From: Pseudoalteromonas luteoviolacea H33-S
Lineage (GTDB): Bacteria; Pseudomonadota; Gammaproteobacteria; Enterobacterales; Alteromonadaceae
Length of the DNA: 64,000 nucleotides
Direction: 5' to 3'
NCBI RefSeq assembly: GCF_001625695.1
Contig: NZ_AUXY01000080.1
Span: 62,001-126,000 of the forward strand
Part shown: piece after piece, positions 9,486-18,178 of the stretch
Layout: each line of letters opens with the position of its first letter
Numbering within the stretch: position 1 is the first letter of the stretch
The notes under the pieces: model-generated
Databases searched by the model: none
The model's input: the letters and a program-made list of their open reading frames with translations, nothing else
What the model was told of the DNA's origin: nothing
Program-made: the position numbers and the translations under genes

Positions 9486-11399
9486 ATGCAGAATGTTTTT
9501 AAAAATTTAGCTTATGCTGTTGTTAGCCTTGTAGTAATCGGTATTGCTGCAAATCTAACTTTTGCTAAACATGTCCTGAATGCGCAATCCGGGTTACTTT
9601 CTTTGCAAACTCAGATCAGTGATGTTGAGCAAGTTGAAAGATCGGCTCCTTGGTATCAGTTTGTCTACTACGACCAGCAATTCGTTAGTAAGGACAATCA
9701 AACGTTCGTCATCATCGTAAATCAGCAGTCTCAATATGCCATCGCGCCGACCTCAAGAGTGTTTAAGCTCGTCTGGTCATCCCCTACTTTATTAATGCTT
9801 TGCTTAATTGCCGTGCTGTTTTTTATTTCTCAATTCAAAGGTAATAAAAGAGACAAAGCACAGTTAGAAGCACTCAATGCCATAAATAAAGACCTAAACG
9901 CCCTGCTTGATGGACTTGAAATTAAACATAAAGAGCTTCACTCTGGCGGTCCTGTCGCACAAATTTGTTATGCAGTTCAATCATTAAGCGATAATCTTCA
10001 ACGTATAAAAATACAGTCAGATAGTCACGTTTACCAAGATAAATTGACCAAACTTATAGATCGCCATGCATATATAGAACATATTAGCGAGCAGCTGACC
10101 ATTGCGGATAAAAGCAAATCAAAATGCGGATTGTTATTCATTGATTTAGATGGCTTTAAACAGGTTAATGATTCTTTTGGACACAGTTTCGGTGATGAAA
10201 TACTTATTCAGGTTTCAGGGCGATTGGAGCAAGTTGTCAGGCAGTTTAAGCTCAATGATGCGCATCCCGTCCATGGTCTAGACCAAAACCTTTCTCGGCT
10301 AGGTGGAGACGAGTTCTCGATTTTTGTGCCCAATCTTAACGACACCAGTTTCTGTACTGAGATAGCACAAACTATTCTTAGCGAAATTGAACGAGACTTT
10401 GTGCTCGGTAATAAGCTAGTGAAAATAAGCGCCAGTATCGGGATAGCTGTATTCCCTGATAGTGCCTCTACCCCTAATGCGCTGTTACAAATGTCAGATG
10501 TTGCCATGTATCGAGCTAAAACGGATGGACGCGGTATTTTCAGAGTCTATTCACCAGAGATGGGGAATAAAATCAGGCGCTACCACTACTTATTAGAAGA
10601 ATTGAGACTTGCAATTGCCTCTCAAAATTTTCAACTCTCTTTTCAGCCAATTGTGCATGTTGAAGATTGCTCAATAGACTATTTTGAAGCCCTCACCCGT
10701 TGGCATCATCCCATCGAGGGGTTGATCCCACCGTCTGAGTTTATTCCAATTGCCGAAGAGTCAAATTTAATTTTAGAGCTTGGCGACTGGATATTGCTAG
10801 AGTCATGCCGACAAATGTCTGCTTGGCACAATGCTGGGATGAAAAAAGTTAAAATCTCGGTGAATGTATCCGGCATTCAGCTCAAACATAGACCTATTTA
10901 CGACTGGGTTTTAGATGCACTTAATAAATCGGGACTGCCTGCTGCCTCCCTAATGATAGAAATCACCGAGTCAACACTCATAACAGCAAGTGATGAAATC
11001 ATTGCTCAGCTTGAGCGTTGCCGCAGTGCCGGTGTGACTATTGCAATTGATGATTTTGGCACGGGTTTTAGCTCGTTGAGCACACTAGCTGATCTGCCAA
11101 TCGATGTGATTAAAATAGATAAACTGTTTATTTCACAAGCAAAAGACAACCCTAAATACTTTAAGATTTTAAACTCTATCAGCGAGCTTGGTGCGCAGCT
11201 AGGCCTTAAAATCGTTGCAGAAGGTGTAGAGCAGCTTGATCAGTTTGAACTGGTCAAAGATATGGGCATTTGCTGTGTCCAAGGTTACCTAGTGAGTCGC
11301 CCTGAGACCTCTCGTAATGTGGGCGACAAGGTGCTCAAAGGCAATGTTAACCACATCGCTACTACTGGAACGAGTGTGTGGTTACCCAAAGCAAATTAA
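9486..11399 (+). CDS. Membrane GGDEF-EAL cyclic-di-GMP turnover protein
   Basis: This 637-residue inner-membrane protein can act on cyclic di-GMP. Two membrane segments (about 8-28 and 96-115) enclose a short periplasmic sensor region. A GGDEF domain has GFKQVNDSFGHSFGDE and RLGGDEF near residue 272, with a small insertion before it and no RxxD inhibitory site. The EAL domain has YFEALTRWHHP near 401, NVSGIQL, EITEST, DDFGTGFSSL, IKIDKLFI and AEGVE, so the phosphodiesterase residues look intact. Net activity cannot be told from sequence. Its TAA overlaps the convergent stop of the Lrp-family gene by 3 bp. Confidence 0.93.
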   Translation: MQNVFKNLAYAVVSLVVIGIAANLTFAKHVLNAQSGLLSLQTQISDVEQVERSAPWYQFVYYDQQFVSKDNQTFVIIVNQQSQYAIAPTSRVFKLVWSSPTLLMLCLIAVLFFISQFKGNKRDKAQLEALNAINKDLNALLDGLEIKHKELHSGGPVAQICYAVQSLSDNLQRIKIQSDSHVYQDKLTKLIDRHAYIEHISEQLTIADKSKSKCGLLFIDLDGFKQVNDSFGHSFGDEILIQVSGRLEQVVRQFKLNDAHPVHGLDQNLSRLGGDEFSIFVPNLNDTSFCTEIAQTILSEIERDFVLGNKLVKISASIGIAVFPDSASTPNALLQMSDVAMYRAKTDGRGIFRVYSPEMGNKIRRYHYLLEELRLAIASQNFQLSFQPIVHVEDCSIDYFEALTRWHHPIEGLIPPSEFIPIAEESNLILELGDWILLESCRQMSAWHNAGMKKVKISVNVSGIQLKHRPIYDWVLDALNKSGLPAASLMIEITESTLITASDEIIAQLERCRSAGVTIAIDDFGTGFSSLSTLADLPIDVIKIDKLFISQAKDNPKYFKILNSISELGAQLGLKIVAEGVEQLDQFELVKDMGICCVQGYLVSRPETSRNVGDKVLKGNVNHIATTGTSVWLPKAN

Positions 11400-11824
11400 C
11401 GTTGAAATTTAGTTTCCAGTATAACAGCTGAATTGGTTCTTTCGACGCCGTCTAAATTACCTATTTCATCCAGCAACTGGCTTAATTGCTCTAGGCTTTG
11501 CGCTTCTACAATAGCTATCATGTCGTATTCGCCGCTAATCGCATATAAAGCAGAAATATGTGAGAGCTGCTTCAGGGCAATATTAGTTTTTGCCGTGAGC
11601 TTTTGCTTGACCTTAATTGAAACATGAGCAGAAACTAGGCTACCTAAATAATCTTGACCAAAATCAATCTTATAACCCTGAATAACACCGCTTTGCTCTA
11701 ACTTTTGCAATCGTGATTGCACCGTTGTTCGAGACATATCCAATAGTCTTGCTAGCTCAGAAATACTCGCCCTCGCGTTACTTCGTAGTACAGAAATCAA
11801 TCTCTCATCTTGTTTGCTAATCAT
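11396..11824 (-). CDS. Lrp/AsnC-family transcriptional regulator
   Basis: This 142-residue regulator has an N-terminal winged helix-turn-helix (ARLLDMSRTTVQSRLQKLEQSGVI) and a C-terminal RAM ligand-binding domain (YAISGEYDMIAIVEA). Members sense amino acids and control their metabolism. The ATG at 11824 gives the standard start MISKQDERLISVLR. The in-frame sequence upstream to 11977 has no family counterpart and covers the astC promoter. The gene is divergent from astC-astA, and the shared 151-bp spacer makes it the obvious candidate regulator of that arginine/ornithine operon; this is inference from position. Confidence 0.92.
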   Translation of the reverse strand: MISKQDERLISVLRSNARASISELARLLDMSRTTVQSRLQKLEQSGVIQGYKIDFGQDYLGSLVSAHVSIKVKQKLTAKTNIALKQLSHISALYAISGEYDMIAIVEAQSLEQLSQLLDEIGNLDGVERTNSAVILETKFQR

Positions 11825-11846
11825 TTTGCACAATACCAATGTCATT

Positions 11847-11876
11847 TTGACGAACATTCTACTCATTTTATATAAA
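11847..11876 (+). promoter_or_regulatory. Predicted sigma-70 promoter of astC
   Basis: TTGACG at 11847-11852 and TATAAA at 11871-11876 are separated by 18 bp and point toward astC, giving a leader of about 95 bases. The promoter sits directly beyond the start codon of the divergent Lrp-family gene, so a bound regulator could affect both genes. Confidence 0.55.
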
Positions 11877-11975
11877 ATTACACTGCAAATTTTCATCACA
11901 TCACGCAATAATGTCGGAATAAGAATAGGCACATATATTCGTGCCCAGAAGTTGAAGTTATATGAGGACGACGTC

Positions 11976-13181
11976 ATGCAAGTGAATCGCGAATTATTCG
12001 ATGAAGTAATGGTACCTAACTACAATCCATCTGCTGTTATACCAGTAAAAGGTAAAGGTGCACGAGTTTGGGATCAAAACGGTGATGAGTACATCGACTT
12101 TGCTGGCGGTATCGCAGTAAACTGTCTAGGTCATAGCCACCCAGCATTGGTAAATGCACTGAAAGAGCAAGGTGAAAAGATTTGGCATTTATCAAATGTA
12201 ATGACCAATGAACCTGCACTTCGTCTAGCTAAAAAGCTGACTGATGCGACATTTGCAGACAAAGTTTATTTTGCAAACTCAGGCGCTGAAGCAAATGAAG
12301 CAGCTTTAAAACTGGCGCGTAGATTTGCTTTAGATAAATATAATGAAGAAAAAACGCAGATCATTGCATTCAATAAAGGTTTCCACGGCCGTACGTTCTT
12401 CACCGTAACCGTCGGTGGCCAAGCAGCCTACTCTGATGGCTTTGGTCCTAAACCACAAGATATCACTCACATTGACTACAATGACTTAGAAACATTTGCA
12501 AAAGTAATTTCTGACAAAACGTGTGCAGTTATGATGGAGCCTCTACAAGGTGAAGGCGGTATCATCTCCCCGGATATCGAGTTTGTGCAAGGTGTACGAG
12601 AGTTATGTGACAAGCACAATGCCCTGCTTATTTTTGATGAAGTACAAACAGGTGTTGGCCGTACAGGTGATTTGTACGCATACCAAGGCTTGAATGTTAC
12701 GCCTGATATTTTAACAACAGCTAAAGCATTAGGTGGCGGCTTCCCAATTGGTGCGATGATCACCACAACTGATATTGCGAAGCATTTAAAAATTGGTACT
12801 CACGGTTCTACTTACGGTGGTAACCCACTTGCTTGTGCCGTTGCTGAGGCTGCTTTTGACACAGTTAATACGCCTGAAGTATTAAATGGTGTCAAAGAGC
12901 GTGAACAAATGTTCCGTGATGGCCTAAATGCAATTAACGAAAAGTACAATGTATTTAGCGAAGTGCGTGGTAAAGGCCTATTGTTAGGTTGCGTACTTAA
13001 AGGCGATTACGAAGGTAAGGCGAGAGATTTCCTAGTCGCAAGTGCAAAGCATGGCTTAATGACTTTGGTCGCTGGCACTAATGTAGTTCGTTTCACACCG
13101 TCTTTAGTGATTACTGAAGAAGAAATTAAAGCAGGTCTAGCACGCTTCGAGCTGGCTGTCGCGGATGTAGTAAACGCTTAA
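11976..13181 (+). CDS. astC: Acetylornithine/succinylornithine aminotransferase
   Basis: This PLP-dependent class-III aminotransferase acts on N-acetylornithine (arginine synthesis) or N-succinylornithine (arginine breakdown). The 401-residue product starts at the ATG at 11976, with GAGG about 8 bases upstream; earlier in-frame codons back to 11814 lack a ribosome site. Motifs are YIDFAGGIAVNCLGHSHP, NSGAEANEAALKLAR, IFDEVQTGVGRTG and TTAKALGGGFPIGA, with the Schiff-base lysine near residue 250. astA follows 37 bp downstream, favouring the succinyltransferase pathway. ArgD and AstC are usually bifunctional and not separable by sequence reading. Confidence 0.93.
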   Translation: MQVNRELFDEVMVPNYNPSAVIPVKGKGARVWDQNGDEYIDFAGGIAVNCLGHSHPALVNALKEQGEKIWHLSNVMTNEPALRLAKKLTDATFADKVYFANSGAEANEAALKLARRFALDKYNEEKTQIIAFNKGFHGRTFFTVTVGGQAAYSDGFGPKPQDITHIDYNDLETFAKVISDKTCAVMMEPLQGEGGIISPDIEFVQGVRELCDKHNALLIFDEVQTGVGRTGDLYAYQGLNVTPDILTTAKALGGGFPIGAMITTTDIAKHLKIGTHGSTYGGNPLACAVAEAAFDTVNTPEVLNGVKEREQMFRDGLNAINEKYNVFSEVRGKGLLLGCVLKGDYEGKARDFLVASAKHGLMTLVAGTNVVRFTPSLVITEEEIKAGLARFELAVADVVNA

Positions 13182-13218
13182 CCTTTATGGGCGATTCGTC
13201 GCCCTAAATGATATTTTT

Positions 13219-14244
13219 ATGCAAGTACTTAGACCTATTAGCAGCAAAGATTTTGCGGCTTTAAAAAACATCGCGGTAGAGTCAGGCCATGGTTTCACAT
13301 CTTTGCCTGTCGACGACGAACTATTAGCGAGTAAGATACAACGCTCTCAAGAAAGCTTCAGTAAATCATTAAATGCGCCAATCGATGAGGGGTATTTATT
13401 TGTCCTCGAAGATTTAGAAACAGGTGAAATTAGTGGTACTACAGCCATTGAGGCAGCTGTTGGGATGCAGGTCCCTCTGTATCATTACCATCAAGGCAAA
13501 ACCGTTCACCACTCTAGCACCTTAAATGTGTATAACACCGTTGATATTCTATCAATATGTAATGACTACACAGGTAGTTCGGAAATCTGCACACTGTTCT
13601 TACGAGAGCAATTTAGACGCGGGTTGGCAGGTCGATTCTTGTCGCGTATTCGCTTTTTATTTATGGCTGAACATGCCGAGCGCTTTAGCGATAGAGTGAT
13701 TGCTGAAATGCGTGGCGTCAGTGATGAAAACGGCCACAGCCCTTTTTGGCAATGGTTACAGGAACACTTTTTCAGTATTGAGTTTCCAAAGGCCGACCAC
13801 CTAGTGGGCTTGGGCGATAAAGTGTTTATCTCTGAGTTAATGCCAAAATATCCGATTTACGCCAATTTGCTCAGCCCAGAGGCCCAATCAGTTATCGGCC
13901 ATGTGCATGAAAAAACAAAACCTGCACTGCGACTGCTGCAAAAAGAAGGCTTTGAACACAGAGGGTATGTCGACTTATTTGATGCTGGCCCCACTGTCGA
14001 AGCTAGGTTAGAAAATATTCGAACCGTGCGTGAAACTCAAAACGGTACATTAGATATCGTCGAAGAGCTGCCACACAGTGAAACAACTTGGGCCCTATCC
14101 AATGGCCAACTAGCGCACTTTAGAGCCACATTTACTACTGCGGTAGTATGGAATGAACATACACAAATATTCACAATCACCTCAAAAACGGCAGAGGCAT
14201 TGCAGTTAAAGCAAGGTGATAAGATCAGTGGATTTGTTTTATAA
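13219..14244 (+). CDS. astA: Arginine N-succinyltransferase
   Basis: AstA transfers succinyl from succinyl-CoA to arginine, the first step of the ammonia-producing AST catabolic pathway. The 341-residue product has the characteristic N-terminus VLRPISSKDFAALKNIA and ESGHGFTSLP, and LFLREQFRRGLAGRFLSRIR with FLFMAEHAERFSDRVIAEMRG; the length matches the family. It follows astC closely and is probably cotranscribed. The AST genes astD and astB are not beside it, unlike many gammaproteobacterial clusters; they would have to lie elsewhere. Confidence 0.95.
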   Translation: MQVLRPISSKDFAALKNIAVESGHGFTSLPVDDELLASKIQRSQESFSKSLNAPIDEGYLFVLEDLETGEISGTTAIEAAVGMQVPLYHYHQGKTVHHSSTLNVYNTVDILSICNDYTGSSEICTLFLREQFRRGLAGRFLSRIRFLFMAEHAERFSDRVIAEMRGVSDENGHSPFWQWLQEHFFSIEFPKADHLVGLGDKVFISELMPKYPIYANLLSPEAQSVIGHVHEKTKPALRLLQKEGFEHRGYVDLFDAGPTVEARLENIRTVRETQNGTLDIVEELPHSETTWALSNGQLAHFRATFTTAVVWNEHTQIFTITSKTAEALQLKQGDKISGFVL

Positions 14245-14315
14245 ATACTAAATACGTCGTGCTTTGTCGTAACATTTACAACGCGGCCAAGCCGTTATAT
14301 TAAGGAATTGTCATT

Positions 14316-15119
14316 ATGCACAACAATGTAGATAGCTTATTTGAGAACCTTTGGAGCAACTATTTAGAAGTGACTCCATCTGCTGTAAAAGTACACGAGC
14401 TGTTAGGTTCTACTCAAAAAGATGATGTCATCAACGACCATATCGCACTACGTACTTTCAACCATGAAAAAATTGGTCTAGAAAAACTGGCTGCGCATTT
14501 TAAAGCTGTTGGTTACAAAGAGTGTGGTGAGTATCATTTTGAAGCTAAGAAATTGTATGCTAAACACTATGAGCATAGCGATCCAAGCAAGCCAAAAGTA
14601 TTCATCTCAGAACTACTTTTAGAAAAGTGCTCAGAAGATCTTCAAGCAATTGTTGGCCAAATGATTGATAGCATCGATGAGAGTGCCGTCACTGCAGAAA
14701 ACTTCTTGTACTCTGGTACACATTGGCAAGTGAGCCATGAAACTTATAAAAAGCTACTTGCAGAAAGCGAATATGCAGCTTGGATGTCAGCTTGGGGTTA
14801 CCGTGCAAATCACTTCACAGTAAACATTAATTACCTAGCTAATTTTGAGACCATAGAAGCTGTAAACCAAGCACTTAAAGATGCTGGTTTCGCTCTAAAT
14901 ACATCAGGTGGTGAAATCAAAGGTTCACCTGAAGTACTACTTGAGCAATCTTCTACACTTGCTGATCACCACCCTATTGAGTTCTCTGACGGCAAGTTCG
15001 AAATCCCAAGTTGCTTCTACGAGTTCGCCCTGCGTTACAACAAACCTGATGGTGAATTGTACACGGGTTTCGTAGCAGCTTCTGCAGATAAAATCTTCGA
15101 AAGTACCAACGCAAGATAA
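14316..15119 (+). CDS. DUF1338 protein, 2-oxoadipate dioxygenase/decarboxylase-like
   Basis: This 267-residue protein matches the short form of DUF1338. The vicinal-oxygen-chelate metal site is visible as His42 (DHIALRTF), His166 (ANHFTVNI) and Glu236 (CFYEFALR). The larger Pseudomonas putida homologue HglS converts 2-oxoadipate to D-2-hydroxyglutarate in lysine catabolism. A related 2-oxoacid reaction is plausible, but the exact substrate is unknown. It follows astA by 71 bp with its own ribosome site (AAGGAATTG before the ATG) and ends at a strong terminator, so it may be the last gene of an amino-acid-catabolism operon with astC and astA. Confidence 0.85.
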   Translation: MHNNVDSLFENLWSNYLEVTPSAVKVHELLGSTQKDDVINDHIALRTFNHEKIGLEKLAAHFKAVGYKECGEYHFEAKKLYAKHYEHSDPSKPKVFISELLLEKCSEDLQAIVGQMIDSIDESAVTAENFLYSGTHWQVSHETYKKLLAESEYAAWMSAWGYRANHFTVNINYLANFETIEAVNQALKDAGFALNTSGGEIKGSPEVLLEQSSTLADHHPIEFSDGKFEIPSCFYEFALRYNKPDGELYTGFVAASADKIFESTNAR

Positions 15120-15164
15120 ACACCTTGTGTTGATATGAATTGAAGTAAACTAACTTAAACACCC

Positions 15165-15190
15165 AAAGCAGCCAATGGCTGCTTTTTTAT
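15165..15190 (+). terminator. Rho-independent terminator after the DUF1338 gene
   Basis: AAAGCAGCC, a 3-base AAT loop and GGCTGCTTT form a perfect 9-bp stem followed by a T run. It closes the astC-astA-DUF1338 unit. Confidence 0.85.
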
Positions 15191-15280
15191 TGCGCTTAAA
15201 TGAGTTAAGCGGTAGATTAAATGAGGCAATTTAAAGTCGCTCAAGCATATTTTTGAGTACCCACAAGGAGTGAGGTCGCC

Positions 15281-16051
15281 ATGTATACTATTTTGTCCCC
15301 ACCACCAACGCTTGCCCCCTATGTTATCAATTATTGGTATGCAAGTTCTCAAAGCCTATTGCCTCAAGCATTACACAGTGACGGCTGTATTTCGATTTTA
15401 TTTGTTATATCAGGTAAATCAAAAATGGGCACTACAAGCCTGAATCAAAATGCTTACTTCATCGGCCCACAGACTAAAACAACCATATGGCACTTTGAAA
15501 GCGACGTGCAAAATCTCATCGGTGTTAGGCTCACACCCTTGGGCGCCAAAAACTTCACCGCTATGCCGCTAAAAGAATCGAAAAATTTGTGTATCGAGTT
15601 ATTAGACGCAATCCCAATTGATCAGGCCTTACTTAATAAAATTCGCCAAGAAGGTGCCTCTATTTCAGATAAAATTGAATATATTTCTCAGTGGCTTGAA
15701 CAGCAATTCAAAAAGTTAAATCAACCACTTCCTAACATTTTAGAAACCATTACCAAAGAGATCCAACTATCACCGAGATCAATAAAGCTGGCTGATATTT
15801 ATGACACCCTACATATTAATAGCCGACGAGCAGAAAGAGCCTTTGATCAAGCGCTAGGCATGACGGCTAAAGAGTATGCAACCCTTGTGGAAGTATCGAA
15901 AGCGAGAAACTTGCTCAAGCAAAAACCGACATGCTCTTTGACTGATATAGCCTATGAACTTGAATATACTGATCAATCTCACTTCACGCGGCAATTTAAA
16001 AAAGTGATGAGCATAACGCCAAAGCAATATAAACAGAGGATATCAATGTGA
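15281..16051 (+). CDS. AraC-family transcriptional regulator
   Basis: This 256-residue protein has an N-terminal sensor of the DUF6597 type (LAPYVINYWYAS, DGCISILFVISG) and a C-terminal AraC DNA-binding domain. The second helix-turn-helix is clear: SLTDIAYELEYTDQSHFTRQFKK, broken here only for position (about residues 225-247), followed by the MSITPKQYKQ signature. The ligand is unknown. Its TGA overlaps the GTG start of the PPK2 gene by 4 bp and DUF2252 follows after 1 bp, so the regulator is encoded in the same message as its likely targets. Confidence 0.9.
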   Translation: MYTILSPPPTLAPYVINYWYASSQSLLPQALHSDGCISILFVISGKSKMGTTSLNQNAYFIGPQTKTTIWHFESDVQNLIGVRLTPLGAKNFTAMPLKESKNLCIELLDAIPIDQALLNKIRQEGASISDKIEYISQWLEQQFKKLNQPLPNILETITKEIQLSPRSIKLADIYDTLHINSRRAERAFDQALGMTAKEYATLVEVSKARNLLKQKPTCSLTDIAYELEYTDQSHFTRQFKKVMSITPKQYKQRISM

Positions 16052-16878
16052 GCCAAATTGATATAGATAATCAACAAACAACACAGTCCCCCTCTTTAAA
16101 ACACATCAATGAATATCCAGCTATTGATAATAAAAAAGCGTATAAACAGGCGCTTAAATATTGGCAAAATGAGTTACTTCATGTTCAGCAAGCCTATTAC
16201 CATCAAGGGCAAAGAGCTGTTATCGTTTTTGAAGGCTGGGATGCAGCAGGAAAAGGCGGCGCAATCCGCCGCGTTACTGAAAAACTCGATCCCCGTGGCT
16301 ACCAAGTTTACCCGATTGCCGCGCCCAGAGACGATGAGCAAGGCAGGCATTATTTATATCGATTCTTCAATAAACTTCCTAAGCAAGGCACTCTGACTAT
16401 ATTTGACCGCTCCTATTACGGCAGAGTGTTAGTAGAACGAATTGAAGGTTATGCGTCAGATGCACAATGGCAACGCGCTTATCGTGAAATCAATGAATTT
16501 GAGCAGCTTTTGCTCGACGATAATATTAAAGTCATAAAACTGTTTTTACATATAAGTAGTGACGAGCAACTAAAACGATTCTCTGAACGGTTAAATAACC
16601 CTTACAAACGTTGGAAATTAACCGAAGAAGATATCAGAAATAGAAACAAACGCACTGAGTATGAAGCCGCCATCGATGACATGTTTGTAAAAACACATAC
16701 CTCTGGCGCGCCATGGTCAGTCATTGTTGGCGATCATAAATGGTTTGCTCGCGTGGAAGTACTTAAAGCGCTTACTAAAGCATTGAGCAAAGGTATGCAG
16801 ATTGAACCACCTCCGATAAACGCAAATATTGTAGCGCTTGCAGAGCAACAACTCGGAATAAAGCACAAGAGGACGTAA
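16048..16878 (+). CDS. ppk2: Polyphosphate kinase 2 family protein
   Basis: PPK2 enzymes transfer phosphate between polyphosphate and nucleoside mono- or diphosphates. The 276-residue, single-domain protein has the Walker A-like loop GWDAAGKGG (59-67), Walker B TIFDRSYYGRVLVERIEG (Asp near 118) and the lid region NNPYKRWKLTEEDIRNR. The GTG start at 16048 is forced by overlap with the AraC gene: no in-frame ATG lies near the N-terminus. Whether it acts on AMP, ADP or GDP cannot be decided here. Coupling to a regulator and a DUF2252 gene is notable. Confidence 0.93.
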   Translation: MSQIDIDNQQTTQSPSLKHINEYPAIDNKKAYKQALKYWQNELLHVQQAYYHQGQRAVIVFEGWDAAGKGGAIRRVTEKLDPRGYQVYPIAAPRDDEQGRHYLYRFFNKLPKQGTLTIFDRSYYGRVLVERIEGYASDAQWQRAYREINEFEQLLLDDNIKVIKLFLHISSDEQLKRFSERLNNPYKRWKLTEEDIRNRNKRTEYEAAIDDMFVKTHTSGAPWSVIVGDHKWFARVEVLKALTKALSKGMQIEPPPINANIVALAEQQLGIKHKRT

Positions 16879-16879
16879 A

Positions 16880-18178
16880 ATGAATCGTGAAAACCTACTT
16901 ACATCTTACTTCGAACGCCATGACGGTATGGTGCCATCTTTAGAGTTAAACAAACATGAAAAAATGGCAGGTAGCGCGTTTCATTTTTTCCGTGGTACCG
17001 CATCACTGATGTACAGTGATATATTTGATGGCATTATTGATTTGCCTACGTCAGTGTATGAGATCCCCGTTACCACGATTATGGGAGATTGCCATACCAG
17101 TAACTTCGGTTTTTTGAGTGAAGAAGGCTCGCACGGTGAAACCTTAGTTTTTACACCTAATGACTTTGATGATGCTTGCATAGGCCATGCAATTTGGGAC
17201 ATATTCCGGTTTCTAGTAAGTCTCAATTTAGCACAGCAAAGTGGCGCTGCTTTTAGAGAATCAAGCGACTCTATGAACATAAAGCAAAAACCAGTTGTGC
17301 TTACTGAGCAAATACCTCAAGCGCAAATGACTTTCTTACAGCACTATGTTGAAACCTGCCAAGCTTCCATCCGCGGAGAAAATAACAGCCAAAGTGCGCT
17401 AACGCATTTTGATAAAGACCACATACTTCACAAACGGTGGCAAAAAGGCTTGCAAAGACTCGTAGGAGGATCTGCATTCACTGTAAAAAGTACTTTAGCA
17501 AAAGATGTAGAACTGACCGCGTACCCCCTGAAGTTTAAACCAGACCCACTAAAGTTCGAAGCCATTCATAGCGACATTAAAACCAACCTTATTGAGCAGT
17601 TCAGACCTTATGTCGATGACGACATCATAGACTGTGTAGAACGATTGGATGCAGGCACTGGCAGCAACCACTTGAAGCGTTACTATTTACTAGTCGGGCC
17701 CAAAGAGCAAAAGGAACCTGAGCTATATCACATCGTAGAAATTAAACAGCAAGCTTTAGCGGCACCGTTGCACTACTTTAAAGAGTTAAGTCCAGTAAAC
17801 CGCCTCAATCACGCCCACTTAACGGTCAACTGCCAACGACAAATGCAGCGAAGACCAGACCTAATAATTGATGATGCACTGTGGCAAGGATTACATTGGT
17901 TAGTTCGCTCCCGCCATCACGCACGAGTCGGTATTGATCCCGAGCATATTACCCTTGGCAAGCGTGCGGCACAAAGGAATGGTTTCGAGCAATATGCGCA
18001 AAGCTGCGCACAAGTACTCGCTTATGCGCATATGAGAGGCGACCGGCGTTCAATGAACTATCAAGAGCATTGCATAACCGCCCTGCCACCACTGTTTACA
18101 AAACTTGTCGAAAAAGCAAATCAATATGCACAGCAAGTAAATGAAGACTGGGAATTATTCAAGGCACTCAGAAAGTAG
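16880..18178 (+). CDS. DUF2252 family protein, possibly kinase-like
   Basis: This 432-residue cytoplasmic protein belongs to DUF2252. IMGDCHTSNFG (residues 69-77 core) and NDFDDACIGHAIWDIFRFL (from 94) resemble the catalytic and metal-binding loops of aminoglycoside-phosphotransferase-like kinases. A late GDRRSMNYQEH motif is also typical. The family has no settled biochemical function. It starts 1 bp after ppk2 with AGAGGACG as ribosome site, so the two are cotranscribed. Its last 24 bp overlap the 3' end of the convergent rnz gene. Confidence 0.88.
   Translation: MNRENLLTSYFERHDGMVPSLELNKHEKMAGSAFHFFRGTASLMYSDIFDGIIDLPTSVYEIPVTTIMGDCHTSNFGFLSEEGSHGETLVFTPNDFDDACIGHAIWDIFRFLVSLNLAQQSGAAFRESSDSMNIKQKPVVLTEQIPQAQMTFLQHYVETCQASIRGENNSQSALTHFDKDHILHKRWQKGLQRLVGGSAFTVKSTLAKDVELTAYPLKFKPDPLKFEAIHSDIKTNLIEQFRPYVDDDIIDCVERLDAGTGSNHLKRYYLLVGPKEQKEPELYHIVEIKQQALAAPLHYFKELSPVNRLNHAHLTVNCQRQMQRRPDLIIDDALWQGLHWLVRSRHHARVGIDPEHITLGKRAAQRNGFEQYAQSCAQVLAYAHMRGDRRSMNYQEHCITALPPLFTKLVEKANQYAQQVNEDWELFKALRK

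Noticed and set aside
11825..11977. N-terminal extension of the Lrp-family regulator
   Set aside because: Those residues are hydrophobic and unlike the family, and the region carries the divergent astC promoter.
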